Source: Salarias fasciatus (Eukaryota > Chordata > Actinopteri > Blenniiformes > Blenniidae). From it: DNA of 64,000 bases. Shown in pieces: positions 20,775 to 31,530 of this stretch (its first letter is position 1; each line of letters begins with the position of its first letter). The notes under the pieces were generated by a model, which saw only the letters and a program-made list of their open reading frames with translations, was not told where the DNA came from and did no database searches. Location of the stretch: assembly GCF_902148845.1 (NCBI RefSeq), contig NW_021941230.1, forward strand, positions 324,501 to 388,500, written 5' to 3'. Made by a program: the position numbers and the translations under genes.

Positions 20775-23700
20775 TTAGTCCCAGAAGACGTCTCCATCCA
20801 TCCCTGAAAACACATCAGACTTCAGTCAACATGAGGATTTTAGAAGAAAACAGGAAAGATGAGCTGTTTTAACATCTGAAATCACCTTTAATGGTCATGA
20901 GGACGCCATCACTACCGACGGATGTTCTGTAGAACATCAGACAGCATCTACCCCCCGTGAGGTGGTAGAGGAGCTACAGAAAATACCAGAAAACATCAGG
21001 AAACAATCACAGTAGCAGAAAACATCAGGAAACAATCACATGACCAGCTGTTCTCTACTTAAAACAAGGCAACAGCCTCCTGGTATTTCCAGTTAACTGG
21101 TTTCCCTGTTGACTGGTGACTCTTTAGTTGTTTCTAGTAACAGATGTTGAAAACCTGACAGAAGGTCATCGTCCAAAATTGCAGACTAGGTGAAGATCTC
21201 CAAAAAAATCCATAGCTTCCCTACAAAATACCAGGCTTTGAAATATGATGTTTTCTTCAAAGAAATTTTTTTAAAAAGTGGGGTGAAGAAGGGAAAAAGA
21301 GACAGAGACAAGAAAAATGCTGGCGAACAACATCCAGCTGATAAAAACACAGTGAGTGACACATTAACGCTGAAGCAGGATGGTGGACTGAAGGAAACGC
21401 AGCAAGCCGCTGATGTGAGTTTGGATAAAATTTTGGAGGAGATCCGGGACTTTACGAAGGACACAAAACAACAACTAAATGATATAAAGGGTGAGCTCGC
21501 CAGTTTTAATAATAAAATAGAGGCAGAGAAAACATCGAAGATCGTGTTGAAAATGTGGAGCAGGTACGTGCTAAAATTATTATAGCTATAAATCAACCAG
21601 ACAAACTGCTGGACCTCAAAGGAAGATCCTGAAGAGAGAACTTGAGGCCATACAATCTGCGTAGAACTTTATTGGTCCTAATTGGTCCGTTTCGCTTTAT
21701 TCTATTTTTCACGCGAGCCGAGAGCGCAAGTTGTCAAGCTGGATCAAGCAGATCGGACCAGACAGGAAGTCGGAAACAGAAAAGGCAAGAGAATCCGGTC
21801 AGTTTTGAAAATAAAATAAATTAAATCGTTAAATTAAATTGTTCAGGAGGAACAATGCGGTTTTCGTCCTGGTCGTGGAACAGTGGACCAGCTCTATACC
21901 CTCCATAGGGTGCTCGAGGGTTCGTGGGAGTTTGCCCAATCAGTCCACATGTGTTTTGTGGATTTGGAGAAGGCATTCGACCGTGTCCCTCGTGGTGTCT
22001 TGTGGGGGGTGCTCCGGGAATACGGAGTCCGGGGCCCCCTGTTAAAGGCCGTCCGGTCTTTGTATGACCGGAGTAGGAGTCTGGTCCGCATTGCCGGCAG
22101 TAAGTCGGACCTGTTCCCGGTGCATGTTGGACTCCGGCAGGGCTGCCCTTTGTCACCGGTTCTGTTCATCATTTTTATGGACAGAATTTCTAGGTGCAGG
22201 CAGGGGTCGGAGGGGGTCCGGTTCGGGGACCACAGGATTTCATCTCTGCTTTTTGCAGATGATATTGTCCTGTTGGCTTCATCGAACCCGGACCTACAGC
22301 ATGCACTGGGGCGGTTCGCAGCCGAGTGTGAAGCGACAGGAATGAGGATCAGCACCTCCAAATCCGAGGCCATGGTCCTCGACCGGAACAAGGTGGCTTG
22401 CCCTCTCCAGGTTGGTGGAGAGACTCTGGCCCAGGTGGAGGAGTTTAAGTATCTTGGGGTCTTGTTCACGAGTGGGGGACGGATGGAGCGTGAGATTGAC
22501 AGGCGGATCGGTGCAGCATCTGCAGTGATGCAGTCGTTGTATCGGTCCGTTGTGGTGAAGAGGGAGCTGAGCCGAAAGGCGAAGCTCTCGATTTACCGGT
22601 CAATCTACGTTCCCACCCTCACCTATGGTCATGAACTTTGGGTCATGACCGAAAGGACAAGATCCCGGATACAAGCGGCTGAAATGAGCTTCCTCCGTAG
22701 GGTGGCTGGGCGCTCCCTTAGAGATAGGGGGAGGAGCTCAGTCACCAGGGAGGAGCTCGGAGTAGAGCCGCTACTCCTCCACATCGAGAGGGGCCAGCTG
22801 AGGTGGCTCGGGCATCTGTTCAGGATGCCTCCTGGACGCCTCCCTGGGGAGGTTTTCCGGGCATGTCCCACCGGGAGGAGACCCCGGGGAAGACCCAGGA
22901 CACGCTGGAGAGACTATGTCTCTCGGCTGGCCTGGGAACGCCTTGGGATCCTCCCGGAAGAGCTGGAGGAAGTGTCTGGGGACAGGGAAGTCTGGGCATC
23001 CCTGCTGAGACTGCGGCCCCGCGACCCGGCCCCGGATAAGCGGCTGAAGATGGATGGATGGATGGATGGAAATAAATTAAATGACGATTAGTTACGGTGT
23101 TGCTCGTCCCTCTATAATATGTCACTTGGGTCTAATCACAAGAGAGATGGACACACACGCAAACAGACGCACGTACGCACCCAATCTAACAAACAAAAAC
23201 ACATTGATACACACACACACACACACACACTCAGCAGACAGAGAGTCACGTGATGCAGAAAAAAAGAGGACAGGAGGAGAAAGTCTCTCCACAGGTCACC
23301 AAAACACACACATCCATCCTGGCAGAGCGAGACAGAGGGAACAAACATGAAAACCGAGAGCTGATGGATCAGCCGAGTGCAGTTGATGTGTGACCAGGCG
23401 GAGAGCGCAGGCAGCAGATACGCCTCCAATACCAACAGCCAAGCGCTGGCGTGGAGACGTTCGCGGCACCTCCGCTACGCTTCTGCGTCCTGTGCATTCC
23501 TGGCGTTAGACTCCTGCCTCATGTCTTTCCAGTGCTGGCACAAGATCGCCAGCACTAGAAAAACCCGGTTCATCTGGTCAGCTCAACACTCTGGGACGGG
23601 ATCCCCTGACCCCCGCTGGAGCACGAAGCAAGCCTGCCTCAAGAATTGGTGAAAAGAGGCAGATGTTCGTTGAATATACTGCTGGTGGCCCTTAAAAAGG

Positions 23701-26700
23701 CTGTCATGAGGAAATGGCTGTCACTCGGGACCAACTCTAAATATATGTATGGAAATAACAATGGGCATTTATAAATGGAGAGGATAACAGCACACTCACT
23801 TTTGTTCATTTTGTTCTTTGTTATTTTTGTATGTAACAAAACCTGATATACAAAATTAAAAAAAAAGGGCATAGCCTCCAGAAAGTGCCCCACCATGGTT
23901 TTCCATAGAGCAATCTACAGCAGCCCCCCTACCTTTAATAAACTGCCCATCAACCAAGGTGAGGAAGGTTCATACATCTCATCCAATTATATCACAGCTT
24001 CAGGGGGTGTGCAGGAACATTTCAAAGATGTCAGACATTCACTCACCATTTTCTGCCAGTCCATGTCCTGGAGGTACTCCTGTAAGAAAATAATCTATCA
24101 AGGGTTTGTCAAAAAGTTAAAATAACTCAGGCTTTCATTTTCATGTTTCAGATTTGAAGAGAGGAGACTCTATCGATGACTCATCAATTAAAATGTCTTG
24201 GAGCAACAGAGAAAAACGTTTTCACTTGATTCAGCACATTCAGCGTCTCTCGTTGCTTCTAATAACAGATGCTAAAAACCTGATAGAAAACCACAGCTGT
24301 CTTGAGGAACGCCGCTTCCCTTCATTCACAATGAAGTTCCACAGTGTTCTACAAGTGTCTCTACTAACGGCAACAATGCATGCCAAAAGAATCCCGTCCT
24401 GACATATGGGCCACTGCAATCTTTTTACTCATTTAAAAAGATGTATTGATTCTGAGCAAGATGTTAAAAGTTCTCCATTTGAAATCCCACAGTTTTTTTT
24501 TTAAATCAGTGTTTGAAGTCGGGACTATTTCCTTCACTGGCGTAGTGATTTATTGTGATGCGTGCTGCGGTTTGAGTCACATGTAACCTGCTGGTCCAAT
24601 CGGAGAGAGCACAAAATATTCAAGATGGCTGCGACCAGGCTGCGATCTTCCAGCAGTCAGAGGATGAAAACACAACGAAACTTTTAAGAAGTCATCCAAA
24701 ATATGCTATATGCACCTGATGTCTGAGAAAAAACAACAAATACAGAATTTTCTGGCAACATGATGGGAAACATTCATAAACTGCACCAAACGGCGACTTT
24801 GTTTTATTCTGTCTTTATCCTTTGGAGAGGCAAGTACCTCTAATTTCTGTGAGGCTGAATTGTGCACTTCATTCTTCTGAAAATATTTAGATTTTTTTTG
24901 CATGTTTATGCTTGAAGAAGACTGACTCCAGTTGAAACGTAGCGCGTAAAAACACGCATTTAAGGATTATTTAATTTTTCTCAATGAACGCTTTCTTTTT
25001 GTTTTCTTGCTTTTGCCAGCCTCATTTATTTTTCATTTCTACCAATTCGCCGTCGGTGATGTGGGAGGAAAGTGAGAGGTGGACTGTGGTTCACCACGGC
25101 AGGCGCCACAGTCGTGCGCGCTTCCAGGACGCTCAGCAGAGGCGCGTTAGAAGCTTCCTGGAGCGCCGTGGACGGTCCGGTGGGGAGCGCGGGGGGAGAG
25201 AGCTTCATCCTGGGAAGGACCGGCTGGGGGCGGGATGGTCATGACAGAGTTTGTGTTCAGCACCTTCTCAGGCTGTGACTCTACGAGTGCCTTTCATGGC
25301 GAGGGGGAAAAAGAGACATTTTCTGTAGCTTGTGAGAAAGCAGAATACCTCACTGCATTTTCAAACCTGGGTAGAAGTTTTAAGCCGGACCAGTCCATCT
25401 TTGAAGTACTTTGCAAATAATGTGTGCCACCTGTATGGCCAGTCATCTGCTGAAGATGTGAACGACGCAAGATACAAGGCATTCTGCATGGAATCACCAG
25501 CTTTGTATGGAGCGCCTCCAACACATGATGCTCGACACCAGGGGTGCCCAACCAGTCGATCTCGATCACGGAGTGTCCCCAGGGAGACCGCGAGGTGCAA
25601 GAAGAAAGCAGCGTGTGTGTGTGTGTGTGTGTGTGTGTCACCTGGGTCAGTCCTGGGTAACCCTGAAGGATTGGCTACTTGAAAAGTGGATGTTGGGTCA
25701 AAAAAGTTTGGACACCCCTGCTCTACACCAACACACCAACACTGCAAAAGGTCAAACTGCCAAGCAGCATCAATGCCACGTTGTCTGAAAGGTACTACGT
25801 GTGCACCCTCACCCACTGGGAGAGGATGGCACACTGAAGATGGGGAGCTAACGGTGACCTGGATGACCAAAAGTTCTGCTCCTCAAAGTGTGATTGTATG
25901 AAAAATGTCAGTGTGTGAGAGATTTTGTGTTGCTAAAGTGGATGTTGAGGAATAAAACAAGCGAAATTAGCACCAAAGAATTTTCAGTTTTTCAATTTAT
26001 ATATATTTAGATATATGGCTTCTGACACAAAAAAAACTGCAGCATGTGTTGTGGAGAACTTTTAACCTAAAGTATATTCTAAAAAAACAAAATGCATCTA
26101 AAAAGGAGTGCCCAGACGTGGGAACGAAAATCATTTTCTAGTCACTTTTTCATGGTTCACCTTATGGCCTATTTGAGGCAGAATGTGACCCAGAGGGAGA
26201 GACTCAGAATTTTACTGGGATGACTGTTGTTTGGTCGACTCACCATTTCCTGTCAGTCCATGTACAGGTGGCACTGTAAGAAAATCACAAATACAGGGTT
26301 TGTCAAAACTTGAAAGAACTGAAAATATTCAGGCTTTCATTTCATTTTGCAGATTTGAACAGAGAAGACACTATCGATGACTCATCCATCAAAATGTCTT
26401 GGAGCAACGGAGAAAAAAATGATTTGCGTCACTGTGTTAAGACAAAACTGTTGAAAAAAGTTACGTTCGATATTTCAACAATATTAACCCTTAAAAATGG
26501 CGACAAAAACTAAAAGAACAAAACAAATTCTAAATCATGAAACACCATGACTGTATGTTCAGCATAAATACATGAATAACTTTAAATGCTGAGTGATGGT
26601 TTATGGGTAAACATGTTTTGTGGCTCCAGAAGAATTTTATTTGCTGAAAACGACAAAAAAAAAAGTCTTCAGTGTAGATTCCTGTTCTGCCGATTGCTTA

Positions 26701-29097
26701 AAGCTCAGTTTGGAGTGATGCTGTTTTCTTTCCCCCATGCTAGCTACATCACTGTCAACATTCCTGCTGCTAATGTGGAAACAGATGTTTTTTTTCACCA
26801 GGAATGCAAAAACGAAGCATTTTCACCTGAAATGGAATCTTAAAGGAAATTAAGAAACCTGCTCATTAATATAAAAGGAAACACTTTCTATATTTAAGCA
26901 CAAATGCTTATTTAAATCACCTAACCAGGTTGTGACAAACAGGTAAATCAGCTGTGGAGTCAAGAGATGCAGTGAAAACACTCACGGTTGAAGAGGTCAC
27001 GTTGAGCCCGTACAGCTTCAGTTTGAGTTTCTGAAAACACAAGAATGAAACAAATGAAATGAATGACTGGAAATGGATCACTTCAGTATATCTATTAAAA
27101 CTGGATGACAGATGAAGAAATATGAAATAACTGAGGAAGAGATTGTGTTTAGTTTGTTCACACTTGATGTGGTTTGAAGCAGGATTGACATAAATTCTTA
27201 ACCCTAGAAGAACCAATGTGATGTTGGACTCACCCTCCGTGGCGGTGGATGGAGCAGTTCCTGGAAAATAGTCAGAGTTAAAGTTTCTCACAACAAATCA
27301 ACTAAAAATAAATGAATCCATCCATCCATCTGTCCATCATCAGTGAAATGTTATGCTGGGCCACCGTAGTTGAGATGATGATGTCTTGAAGCTGTGCTGT
27401 ATGTACGCTGCTTATGTTCTGAACTCATAAACGGTAAGTTGATGCTGAGTCAAGTGGAGCAAGCCCACAGCTGTGAGTAAAACCTCATGACGTGGAGTCC
27501 AGAAGTGGCTGACAGGACGCCTACAGACTGAGAGATGCCAAAGTTCGGACCACGGAGCCTTTTGACTTCCCCTGCCCTGCTGAATGGCCACTGTGGTGCC
27601 GTGGAGTCCATCTGCTTCAGGACTGAGTCCAAGCTGGATAAATAAGGCGGGGAGGTGCAGGTGAACACGGTTCTCTATGTCTTGGGGAGAGATGCAGAGG
27701 CTGTCTACGAGTCCTTTGTGTACGACGAGGGAGAGTCAGACGACGACGTTCATCCAGAGCTGATCTGCACCACGGTAATGGAGACATTCACCAACCATTC
27801 AGTGCCCAAAAGAAACGCCATACATGAAAGAGCAGAACATAAGAGAGCACTGAAGGCAGGGGAGTCGGATGAAGCCTTTGTCAGAGGATTGTATGAGCTG
27901 GCACAGTGCTGTGAGTTTGGAGGAACAAAAGAGGAACAGATCCCAGACAGAACTGTCATTGGAATAGCAGACAACGACGTGTTGCAGAAGTCGCAGCTCG
28001 ACCCAGACCTCTCTATTGACAGAGCCATTCCAATACCGAGACAGAGTGAACAAATCAAGCTGCAGAACGAGGCTCTATGTGCAGATCATGCAGTGGACAC
28101 TTTGAGACATGGACAGTTCCGTGGCAACAGGAGTGATAATGATGGAACATGGCAGAAACAGCAGGTGCAGCAGCAGTTAAAACCCAGTGCTGCATGTACA
28201 CTCTGCTCCAGACAGCATGGGAGAACACAGCCCTGCCCTGCCAAGAACAAGAGGTGCACAAAGCTCAACAAAACAGGACATTCTGAGGTGGCAGGTGAAA
28301 GAAAACTTCTGGAAGAAGTGAGAATGACTTCTAATGAAACAGCTGATGGAGAGGGTGGGTTTTTCCTGAGAAAACGTTCTGAAAACATTCGGTCAGCATT
28401 CTGACGATGAGTGGCTGGTGGAGGCTCCCAGAGAATGGCTGCTCCATCAAGTTTAAAACTGACACAGGGGCTGCCAGTGTGTCTCAGACAGCGTCCAGCC
28501 GACTGCCACAGAGCCCAAGATTGATCAGAACCCAGAAGACACAGCTTGTCACCAGTCCAGAGGGCAAAGTACCATGTTTGGGAAAATGTATGGCCACCAC
28601 ACACTTCAAAGGACTAACATATCAGTCTGTGGTCACTGTCATAAAGAGGCTATATGCTCACAACCTGCAGGGGGCAGCGCTGCCAGAGAGAAAGGGGCTG
28701 CTCAAGCAGATTAATGGCATAAACACGGGTTACCTGAATTCTTTATTTTAATACTTTACAACTGTATTTGATTATTACCAAATGATTAATTTTCATTATT
28801 GATTGCTAATATATATAGACTGTTCTAGTTAATATTTATTATTTTATTTTTTATTGAAACAATTTTGTGAAAGGTTGGTTTCTGACATCTTGTGTCTGTA
28901 AATCTGAGCCAACTATTCTAAAAACTGAACAGATGTTCATGTTCTCAGAATGTAAATTCTACAAATTACAGAGTTTTTTTTTTTTTTTTACACAGCTAAA
29001 ATAAAACTTCCAGACCCAGGATGAGTTAGAGAGTCTCACCTGACACCAGCACAGCTCCAGCAACCAGCAGCAGAAGGAAAGTCTTCAGAACAAACAT
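20775..29097 (-). CDS. Small secreted peptide gene, copy A (six exons)
   Basis: Inferred exons, minus strand: 29,097-29,040; 27,260-27,234; 27,030-26,986; 26,273-26,244; 24,079-24,047; 20,803-20,775. All borders are GT-AG and all introns are phase 1. They join to 73 residues plus stop. Residues 1-19 (MFVLKTFLLLLVAGAVLVS) are a signal peptide. Then come GTAPSTATE, an acidic spacer, RAQR (a minimal furin-type RxxR site), two short exons (LPPVHGLTGN and GVPPGHGLAEN) and the end GMDGDVFWD. A secreted or processed peptide is my inference; I do not recognise the family. A TATA box lies 34-43 bases upstream of the ATG. Intron 1 holds a gypsy fossil in opposite orientation; intron 4 holds a 1.7 kb left-arm-only insertion; intron 5 holds RTE and L1 pieces. 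A conserved block at about 20,885-20,925 could be a further or alternative exon, but it does not fit the phase-1 pattern. Confidence 0.62.
21190..21683 (+). mobile_element. L1-type LINE ORF1 fragment
   Basis: The open frame 21,190-21,585 encodes a charged, coiled-coil-like segment (KILEEIRDFTKDTKQQLNDI then KGELASFNNKIEAE), typical of the N-terminal half of L1 ORF1 protein. Mirror copy at 63,540-63,058. Left-right homology ends at 21,683, where a left-only segment begins. It lies in intron 5 of gene A, antisense to it. Confidence 0.7.
21840..23085 (+). mobile_element. RTE-clade (Rex3-like) LINE, 5'-truncated
   Basis: An open frame of about 400 codons covers the second half of a non-LTR reverse transcriptase. 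It begins at CGFRPGRGTVDQ, then VDLEKAFDRVPR (motif A), LRQGCPLSPVLF, LLFADDIVLLAS (catalytic ADD), and a C-terminal region with GHLFRMPPGR and CPTGRRPRGRPRTRW. It ends in a short tandem tail of GGAT (23,052-23,070), as RTE elements do. The endonuclease and first RT motifs are absent (5' truncation). The frame is uninterrupted, so the insertion is young. It is found only in the left arm, inside the old L1. Confidence 0.88.
23086..23640. other. Left-arm-only sequence, no gene
   Basis: Contains a (CA)n tract at 23,209-23,231 and G/C-richer unique DNA. There is no right-arm counterpart and no supported gene. Confidence 0.5.
23641..23866 (+). mobile_element. L1-type LINE 3' end
   Basis: Encodes the last residues of an L1-type ORF2 (LLVALKKAVMRKWL) followed by a 3' UTR and an A-rich tail at 23,856-23,866. 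The mirror copy (61,303-61,430) lacks the 3' UTR and tail, a private deletion of about 165 bp. Confidence 0.7.
25235..25905 (+). pseudogene. Relic of a transposon-associated fish ORF
   Basis: The first block reads FSTFSGCDSTSAFHGEGEKE then EYLTAFSNLGRSFKPDQSIF; after the hAT insertion it resumes with CAPSPTGRGWHTEDGELTVT. I recall similar HAFTGCDSTSAF-type stretches in uncharacterised, transposon-associated fish proteins but cannot name the family. There is a frameshift near 25,415, and the frame is split by a 182-bp hAT element, so it is dead. Confidence 0.45.
25539..25720 (+). mobile_element. Non-autonomous hAT element with 8-bp TSD
   Basis: Ends CAGGGGTGCCCAA and TTTGGACACCCCTG are hAT-type inverted termini. 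It is flanked by CTCGACAC (25,531-25,538) and CTCTACAC (25,721-25,728), an 8-bp target-site duplication with one change. It contains (GT)n at 25,614-25,639. Confidence 0.88.
27440..28745 (+). mobile_element. Gypsy-type LTR retrotransposon fossil, left arm
   Basis: A gag-like region (27,655-28,404) with motifs such as ERAEHKRALKAGESDEAFVR and a zinc-knuckle-like end, followed by the start of an aspartic protease region. Reverse transcriptase and integrase are absent here. No clear LTR pair was found. It is broken, with a few breaks, and sits in intron 1 of gene A on the opposite strand. It is shared with the right arm (58,160-59,480), so it predates the palindrome. Confidence 0.75.
29040..29097 (-). 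CDS. Gene A exon 1 (signal peptide)
   Basis: 58 nt encoding MFVLKTFLLLLVAGAVLVS plus one base, followed by a GTGAGA donor. Sequence-level repeat of the exon at 50,318-50,261 and 57,805-57,862. Confidence 0.75.
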
Positions 29098-29190
29098 CTT
29101 GACGGTGTGACGGTGTACGGAGGACTCAGGCTTTTATCCAGGACCCAGAGTGTTTGATAAACTTCTTACCAAAGCTGCACTGCAACAACT
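29098..29190 (-). promoter_or_regulatory. Core promoter, gene A
   Basis: TATA-type box TGGATAAAAG at 29,140-29,131, followed about 33 nt on by the ATG. The block upstream (TTGGTAAGAAGTTTATCAAA and CACTCTGGGTCC) is kept in all four copies of this promoter in the window, more strictly than the flanks. Confidence 0.65.
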
Positions 29191-29454
29191 GGTTTTCTTC
29201 TTGAAGATTAGTAACAAACCACCAGAACAATTAGTGGATCAAAGGATTTGAGAGATGTTCTTTTCAAAATAACCTCTAATGATGGTTAAAAAATACATCG
29301 TATGACTGAATACCAACATCAAAGCCTTGAAATGCATCTGGTACGAAGCTTTTCTGAAAATACAATGATGCTTCTTTTTTGTTATTGAAAAGGCATAAAA
29401 CATTATTTTACTGCACATTTTTTCATAATGATCAATCCTATTTCTAGAACACAG

Positions 29455-29590
29455 AGGTGTTGCCACATTACAGTACTGATGCCTTGCTCAGAGACCCACA
29501 GTGGAAACTGAACCGGTGAACTCTTGATCAAATGTCCCCTTCTCTGGCCTCCAGGCCACCACTGCCCTAAACAATGGCTGCCCCGTGCAA
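29455..29590 (-). repeat. SINE-like tRNA-derived block
   Basis: The minus strand reads GGCAGTGGTGGCCTGGAGGCC, then a B-box-like GGTTCAGTTTCCACTGTGG and TCTGAGCAAGGCATCAGTAC, as in the tRNA-derived heads of fish SINEs. Copies at 36,000-36,110 (+), 50,690-50,810 (-) and 57,325-57,440 (+) all lie about 300 bp upstream of a copy of the gene promoter, so they spread with it. Confidence 0.6.
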
Positions 29591-29906
29591 GATGCTGTGT
29601 TCTTCCACTGGGAGCAGTTTGAGATTCAGGGATTTGCTTCAGGACCTGCCACCTTAAAGTGGTGGGGGAGTTTGAGTTCCCGCGTGATCCCAGGAGCTAT
29701 GTTGTCCAGGGCTTCATTATCCTGGCAGGGACTGAGCACAGAAGAGAAGCCAGAGGACAAGACGCCGTCACACAGCAGAGACAGACAGACGGACAGTCCC
29801 TGATGAAGCCACAGCTCCAGCTGACTGCAGTCACACAGCCAGGAGGAAAAACTCAGACAATGGTCCAGAGATGCATTCACTGTTTTTCCACTGATTATCC
29901 ACGATA

Positions 29907-29910
<4 letters not shown>

Positions 29911-29970
<60 letters not shown>
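29911..29970 (+). repeat. (CA)n microsatellite
   Basis: About 60 bp; the mirror tract at 56,911-56,993 is about 83 bp. Confidence 0.95.
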
Positions 29971-29975
<5 letters not shown>

Positions 29976-30039
29976 CATAGCACTGTCAATGGTTATGAAG
30001 TATCAACCAATAGACAGATTTAGTACATTTATCTGTGAT

Positions 30040-31530
30040 CGAGAGATGGACAGATGAAGCCTCATGAACCACTGTCTTTATTTATTTCAAGTCCTACCTC
30101 ACAGGCAGATCTTTCAGAGTGTCATGGCGAGGGGAGGTGTCAAGGTCACATGACCTATCAACAGGGGTCCCTCAGGGGTCGGTGCTTGGCCCCTTACTCT
30201 TCTCTCTGTACACCACTTCACTTGGTGCAGTGATTCGCTCCCATGGCTTCTCCTACCACTGTATGCTGACGACACTCAGCTCTTCCTCTCTTTTCCACCT
30301 GACGACACCACAGTCTCAGCTCGGATATCAGCATGTCTGGCTGATATCTCCAGCTGGATGAAGGAACGCCACCTTCAGCTAAATCTGTCTCAGACTGAAC
30401 TCATGGTCTTTCCAGCTTGTCCATCTGTCCAGCCTCAGATCAGTGTCCAACTTCACTCGAGCCGACTTGTGCCCACTAACTGAACCAGAAACCTGGGGGT
30501 CATGATTGATGACCAGCTGATCTTTAAGGTTCACGTGGCCTCAGTTTCTCGGTCTTGTCATTATGCCCTCTACAACATCAGGAAGATCAGACCCTTCCTG
30601 ACCCAACAGGCCCCCCAGCTTCTGGTTCAGGCTCTCGTGATATCATGCATTGACTACTGCAACTCTCTTCTGGTGGGTCTCCCTGCATGTACAGTCAAAC
30701 CTCTACAGATGATCCAGAATGCAGCAGCACGTCTGGTCTTCAACCAGCCCAGCAGAGCTCATGTCACTCCTCTGTTCATCTCCCTTCATTGGCTTCCAGT
30801 TGCAGCCAGGATCAAATTCAAATCTCTCCTCCTGGCTTACAAAACGCTTACAAGAACGGCTCCGGCCGACCTGGACTCCCTGATCCAGGTCTACTCTCCT
30901 TCACGCCCTCTTCGCTCTGCATGTGAGAGACGTCTGGTGCTTCCAGCCCAGCACGGCTCTAAATCTCTTGCCAGACTCTTCTCCTCTGTTGTTCCCAAAT
31001 GGTGGAACGAACTACCTAACTCGGTGCGTTCCGCCGAGTCTCTTTCTACTTTCAAGAGACAATTGAAGACTCAATTGTTCAGAGAAAACCTGGGGTCTTA
31101 ATCCGACCCCATGTTCGGGGAAGAATAGATCAGGTGTTCCAAAACCCAGCACTTATGTACCACTGACTAAGTTGACACACACAAAAAAAACAAAAAAAAA
31201 AAAGTTGGGGGGGTAGTGGCTCCTCTTCTGCAACTTGATGGCAACTCCCTTGACCAATCGCACTTGAAGCAATTGAAGCATTTACTAATGGTTTCTTTCT
31301 TTCTTATGTCTGTATTCTTGCTTGTGTTGTACGTCGCTTTGGACAAAAGCGTCTGCTAAATGAAATTGTAGAATTGTAGAATTGATTTTCTGAAGCCACG
31401 AGATGGTGCTATCTGTTCACCAAATGTTTGTCCGTCAGCCTCTATTTTACTGTAAAACCAAGGGTGCCATCTAGTGGTTTCAGACATTTAAGACAGTGGT
31501 TCACGAGGCCTCATCTGTGCATCACTGCTG
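30040..31530 (+). mobile_element. L2-type LINE fragment bracketed by inverted ends
   Basis: 30,085-31,385 encodes the 3' half of an L2-type reverse transcriptase: [20 protein letters not shown], then MIDDQLIFKVHVASVSRSC, a long C-terminal region (ALVISCIDYCNSLL, PLFISLHWLPVAARI), and a tail GTCGCTTTGGACAAAAGCGT ... with AATTGTAGA repeats. The part carrying the catalytic YADD is frame-disrupted and altered (about 30,240-30,360). On both sides lie inverted sequences, GACAGATGAAGCCTCATGAA (30,050) and its complement near 31,500, like the ends of a non-autonomous DNA element carrying the LINE. Mirror copy at 55,340-56,830. Confidence 0.8.

Larger units (their letters stand above)
24405..26165. 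mobile_element. Left-arm-only composite insertion
   Basis: The right arm (60,765-60,860) lacks this 1.7 kb and instead keeps about 95 bp absent here. The insertion includes a LINE ORF1-like stretch (about 25,050-25,180, with WTVVHHGRRHSRARF) and the relic at 25,235-25,905. It lies in intron 4 of gene A. Confidence 0.6.

Noticed and set aside
22629-23125. Antisense open frames over the RTE LINE
   Set aside because: Shadow frames of the G/C-rich reverse transcriptase coding strand.
24154-24402. 82-codon plus-strand frame near the gene A proline-glycine exon
   Set aside because: The same block recurs as intron sequence beside each duplicated exon, and the frame is not kept in every copy; better explained as conserved intron DNA.
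28086-28604. 172-codon frame antisense to the gypsy gag fossil
   Set aside because: Shadow of the element's sense strand; conserved in the other arm only because the arms are near-identical.
29911-29970. CRISPR-like or regulatory array
   Set aside because: Plain (CA)n; no spacers, and the sequence is vertebrate.
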